DNA of 15,214 nucleotides from an uncultured Bacteroidota bacterium (lineage in GTDB: Bacteria > Bacteroidota > Bacteroidia > Flavobacteriales > BACL11), in assembly GCA_902514225.1 (NCBI GenBank), contig CABXPN010000023.1, positions 1 to 15,214 on the forward strand. Direction: 5' to 3'. Shown here piece by piece: positions 14,193 through 15,214 of the stretch. Under the pieces are notes generated by a model. The model was not told where the DNA came from. It saw only the letters and a program-made list of their open reading frames with translations, and searched no databases. Both the position numbers and the translations under genes were made by a program. How positions within the stretch are numbered: position 1 is the first letter of the stretch; every line of letters begins with the position of its first letter.

Positions 14193-15214
14193 TGGAAATT
14201 AAAAAGAAACATATTGCAATTTTGGGTTCCACTGGGTCAATCGGAACACAAACATTAGAGGTTATTGATGCTCATCCGGAAAGGTTTGTTGTGGAGGTAT
14301 TAACGGCTAATAATAATTCTGATTTATTAATTAAACAAGCAAAAAAATACAATCCTAATTTTGTAGTTATTACAAATGAAGATAAATATACAGAAGTAAA
14401 TAATGAACTCTTTGATTTAGGGATAAAGGTATTCGCTGGACAAAAATCATTGGAAGGGGTTGTTGAAAATGAAAATATTGATATTGTACTTACAGCTTTG
14501 GTTGGTTATTCAGGTTTAAAACCAACTATTAATGCAATAAAATCAGGGAAAAATATTGCATTAGCTAATAAAGAAACTTTAGTGGTGGCGGGTGATTTAA
14601 TAACTAATTTATGTCATCAATATGGAGTTCAAATTTACCCTGTAGATTCTGAGCATTCTGCAATTTTTCAATGTTTGGTAGGTGAATCTTACAATCCAAT
14701 AGAAAAGATTTATTTAACCGCATCTGGAGGACCATTTAGAAGTTGGGATAAAGATAAATTATCTACAGTTACAAAAGAACAAGCGTTAAAACACCCTAAT
14801 TGGGAAATGGGAGCAAAAATCACAATCGATTCTGCTTCAATGATGAATAAAGGATTGGAAGTTATTGAAGCTAAGTGGCTTTTTGATCTTAAAAAAGAAC
14901 AGATAGAGGTTGTTGTTCATCCACAATCTATTATACATTCAGCTGTGCAATATACTGATGGCTCTATTATTGCTCAATTAGGTGTTCCTGATATGAAGCT
15001 TCCAATACAATACGCTTTAGGTTTCCCGGAAAGGTTAGATAATAATTTTAAACGATTTTCTTTTTTTGATTACCCTGAACTTACTTTTGAAAAACCAAAT
15101 CTTGAATCTTTTAAAAATTTACAATTAGCATTTAAATCAATGGAAAAAGGGGGAAATATGCCATGTATATTAAATGCTGCAAATGAAATTATGGTAGATG
15201 CTTTTCTGAAAGAT
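14192..15214 (+). CDS. dxr: 1-deoxy-D-xylulose 5-phosphate reductoisomerase, N-terminal 341 codons (truncated by window edge)
   Basis: This is the second enzyme of the MEP isoprenoid pathway: it converts DXP to 2-C-methyl-D-erythritol 4-phosphate with NADPH in the cytoplasm. The frame is open to the right edge; about 45 residues of a normal 385-390 residue protein are missing. The NADPH-binding loop GSTGSIG (12-18), LANKETLV (124-131), the metal ligands Asp152 and Glu154 in PVDSEHSAIFQ (150-160), and Glu223 in NKGLE (219-223) are all in place. TASGGPF (176-182), HPNWEMGAKITIDSASMMNK (201-220) and HPQSIIHS (243-250) are also present. The start is GTG at 14192, sharing its G with the GH3 stop codon (TAGTG). 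No ATG lies upstream in frame, and the next Met is well inside the protein. Stop-start overlap implies coupled translation. Confidence 0.96.
   Translation, partial: MEIKKKHIAILGSTGSIGTQTLEVIDAHPERFVVEVLTANNNSDLLIKQAKKYNPNFVVITNEDKYTEVNNELFDLGIKVFAGQKSLEGVVENENIDIVLTALVGYSGLKPTINAIKSGKNIALANKETLVVAGDLITNLCHQYGVQIYPVDSEHSAIFQCLVGESYNPIEKIYLTASGGPFRSWDKDKLSTVTKEQALKHPNWEMGAKITIDSASMMNKGLEVIEAKWLFDLKKEQIEVVVHPQSIIHSAVQYTDGSIIAQLGVPDMKLPIQYALGFPERLDNNFKRFSFFDYPELTFEKPNLESFKNLQLAFKSMEKGGNMPCILNAANEIMVDAFLKD

Overview
The window looks like the chromosome of a member of the Bacteroidota, most likely Flavobacteriales. The DNA is very AT-rich and codon use is A/T-biased throughout. Promoter-like sites match the Bacteroidetes -7 element (TAnnTTTG) rather than a sigma70 -10 box, and Shine-Dalgarno sites are mostly absent. 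The gene content also fits: a SprE/PorW-type lipoprotein of the type IX secretion (T9SS)/gliding machinery, a bactofilin, and an F-type ATP synthase operon of Bacteroidetes layout that ends at atpG without atpD and atpC. Nothing suggests a mobile element, phage, CRISPR array or RNA gene. The longest stretch without a gene is about 100 bp.

Leftward block (minus strand, 11754 down to 1). Transcription runs from the SprE/PorW lipoprotein gene to a bactofilin gene, then two small membrane proteins (AtpZ and an AtpI-like DUF6168-type protein), then atpB-atpE-atpF-atpH-atpA-atpG, ending at a clear intrinsic terminator at 3164-3194. The bactofilin, AtpZ and AtpI-like genes overlap one another (38 and 14 bp). 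A good -7 element just before atpB suggests that the ATP synthase genes also have their own promoter. A perfect 14-bp stem-loop lies between atpE and atpF. Beyond the terminator a second unit starts at its own promoter: an enoyl-CoA hydratase, a Wzx-type flippase (TTG start directly after the previous stop codon), dut, and a secreted TPR protein cut off by the left edge.

Rightward block (plus strand, 11851 to 15214). A membrane-anchored M23 (LytM-type) peptidase, a GH3-family acyl-acid amido synthetase and dxr (cut off by the right edge) are packed with 2-nt spacing and a 1-nt overlap, so they are very probably co-transcribed. The two blocks diverge from a 96-bp spacer at 11755-11850. It contains a perfect 8-bp inverted repeat whose arms each resemble an outward-facing -7 element.

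Most of the window is housekeeping: energy conservation, nucleotide hygiene, isoprenoid precursor synthesis, and envelope assembly. The less-explained parts are the coupling of a T9SS lipoprotein and a bactofilin to the ATP synthase operon, the AtpI-like protein, the atpE/atpF hairpin, and the substrate of the bacterial GH3 enzyme. I did not find a convincing wholly new system.
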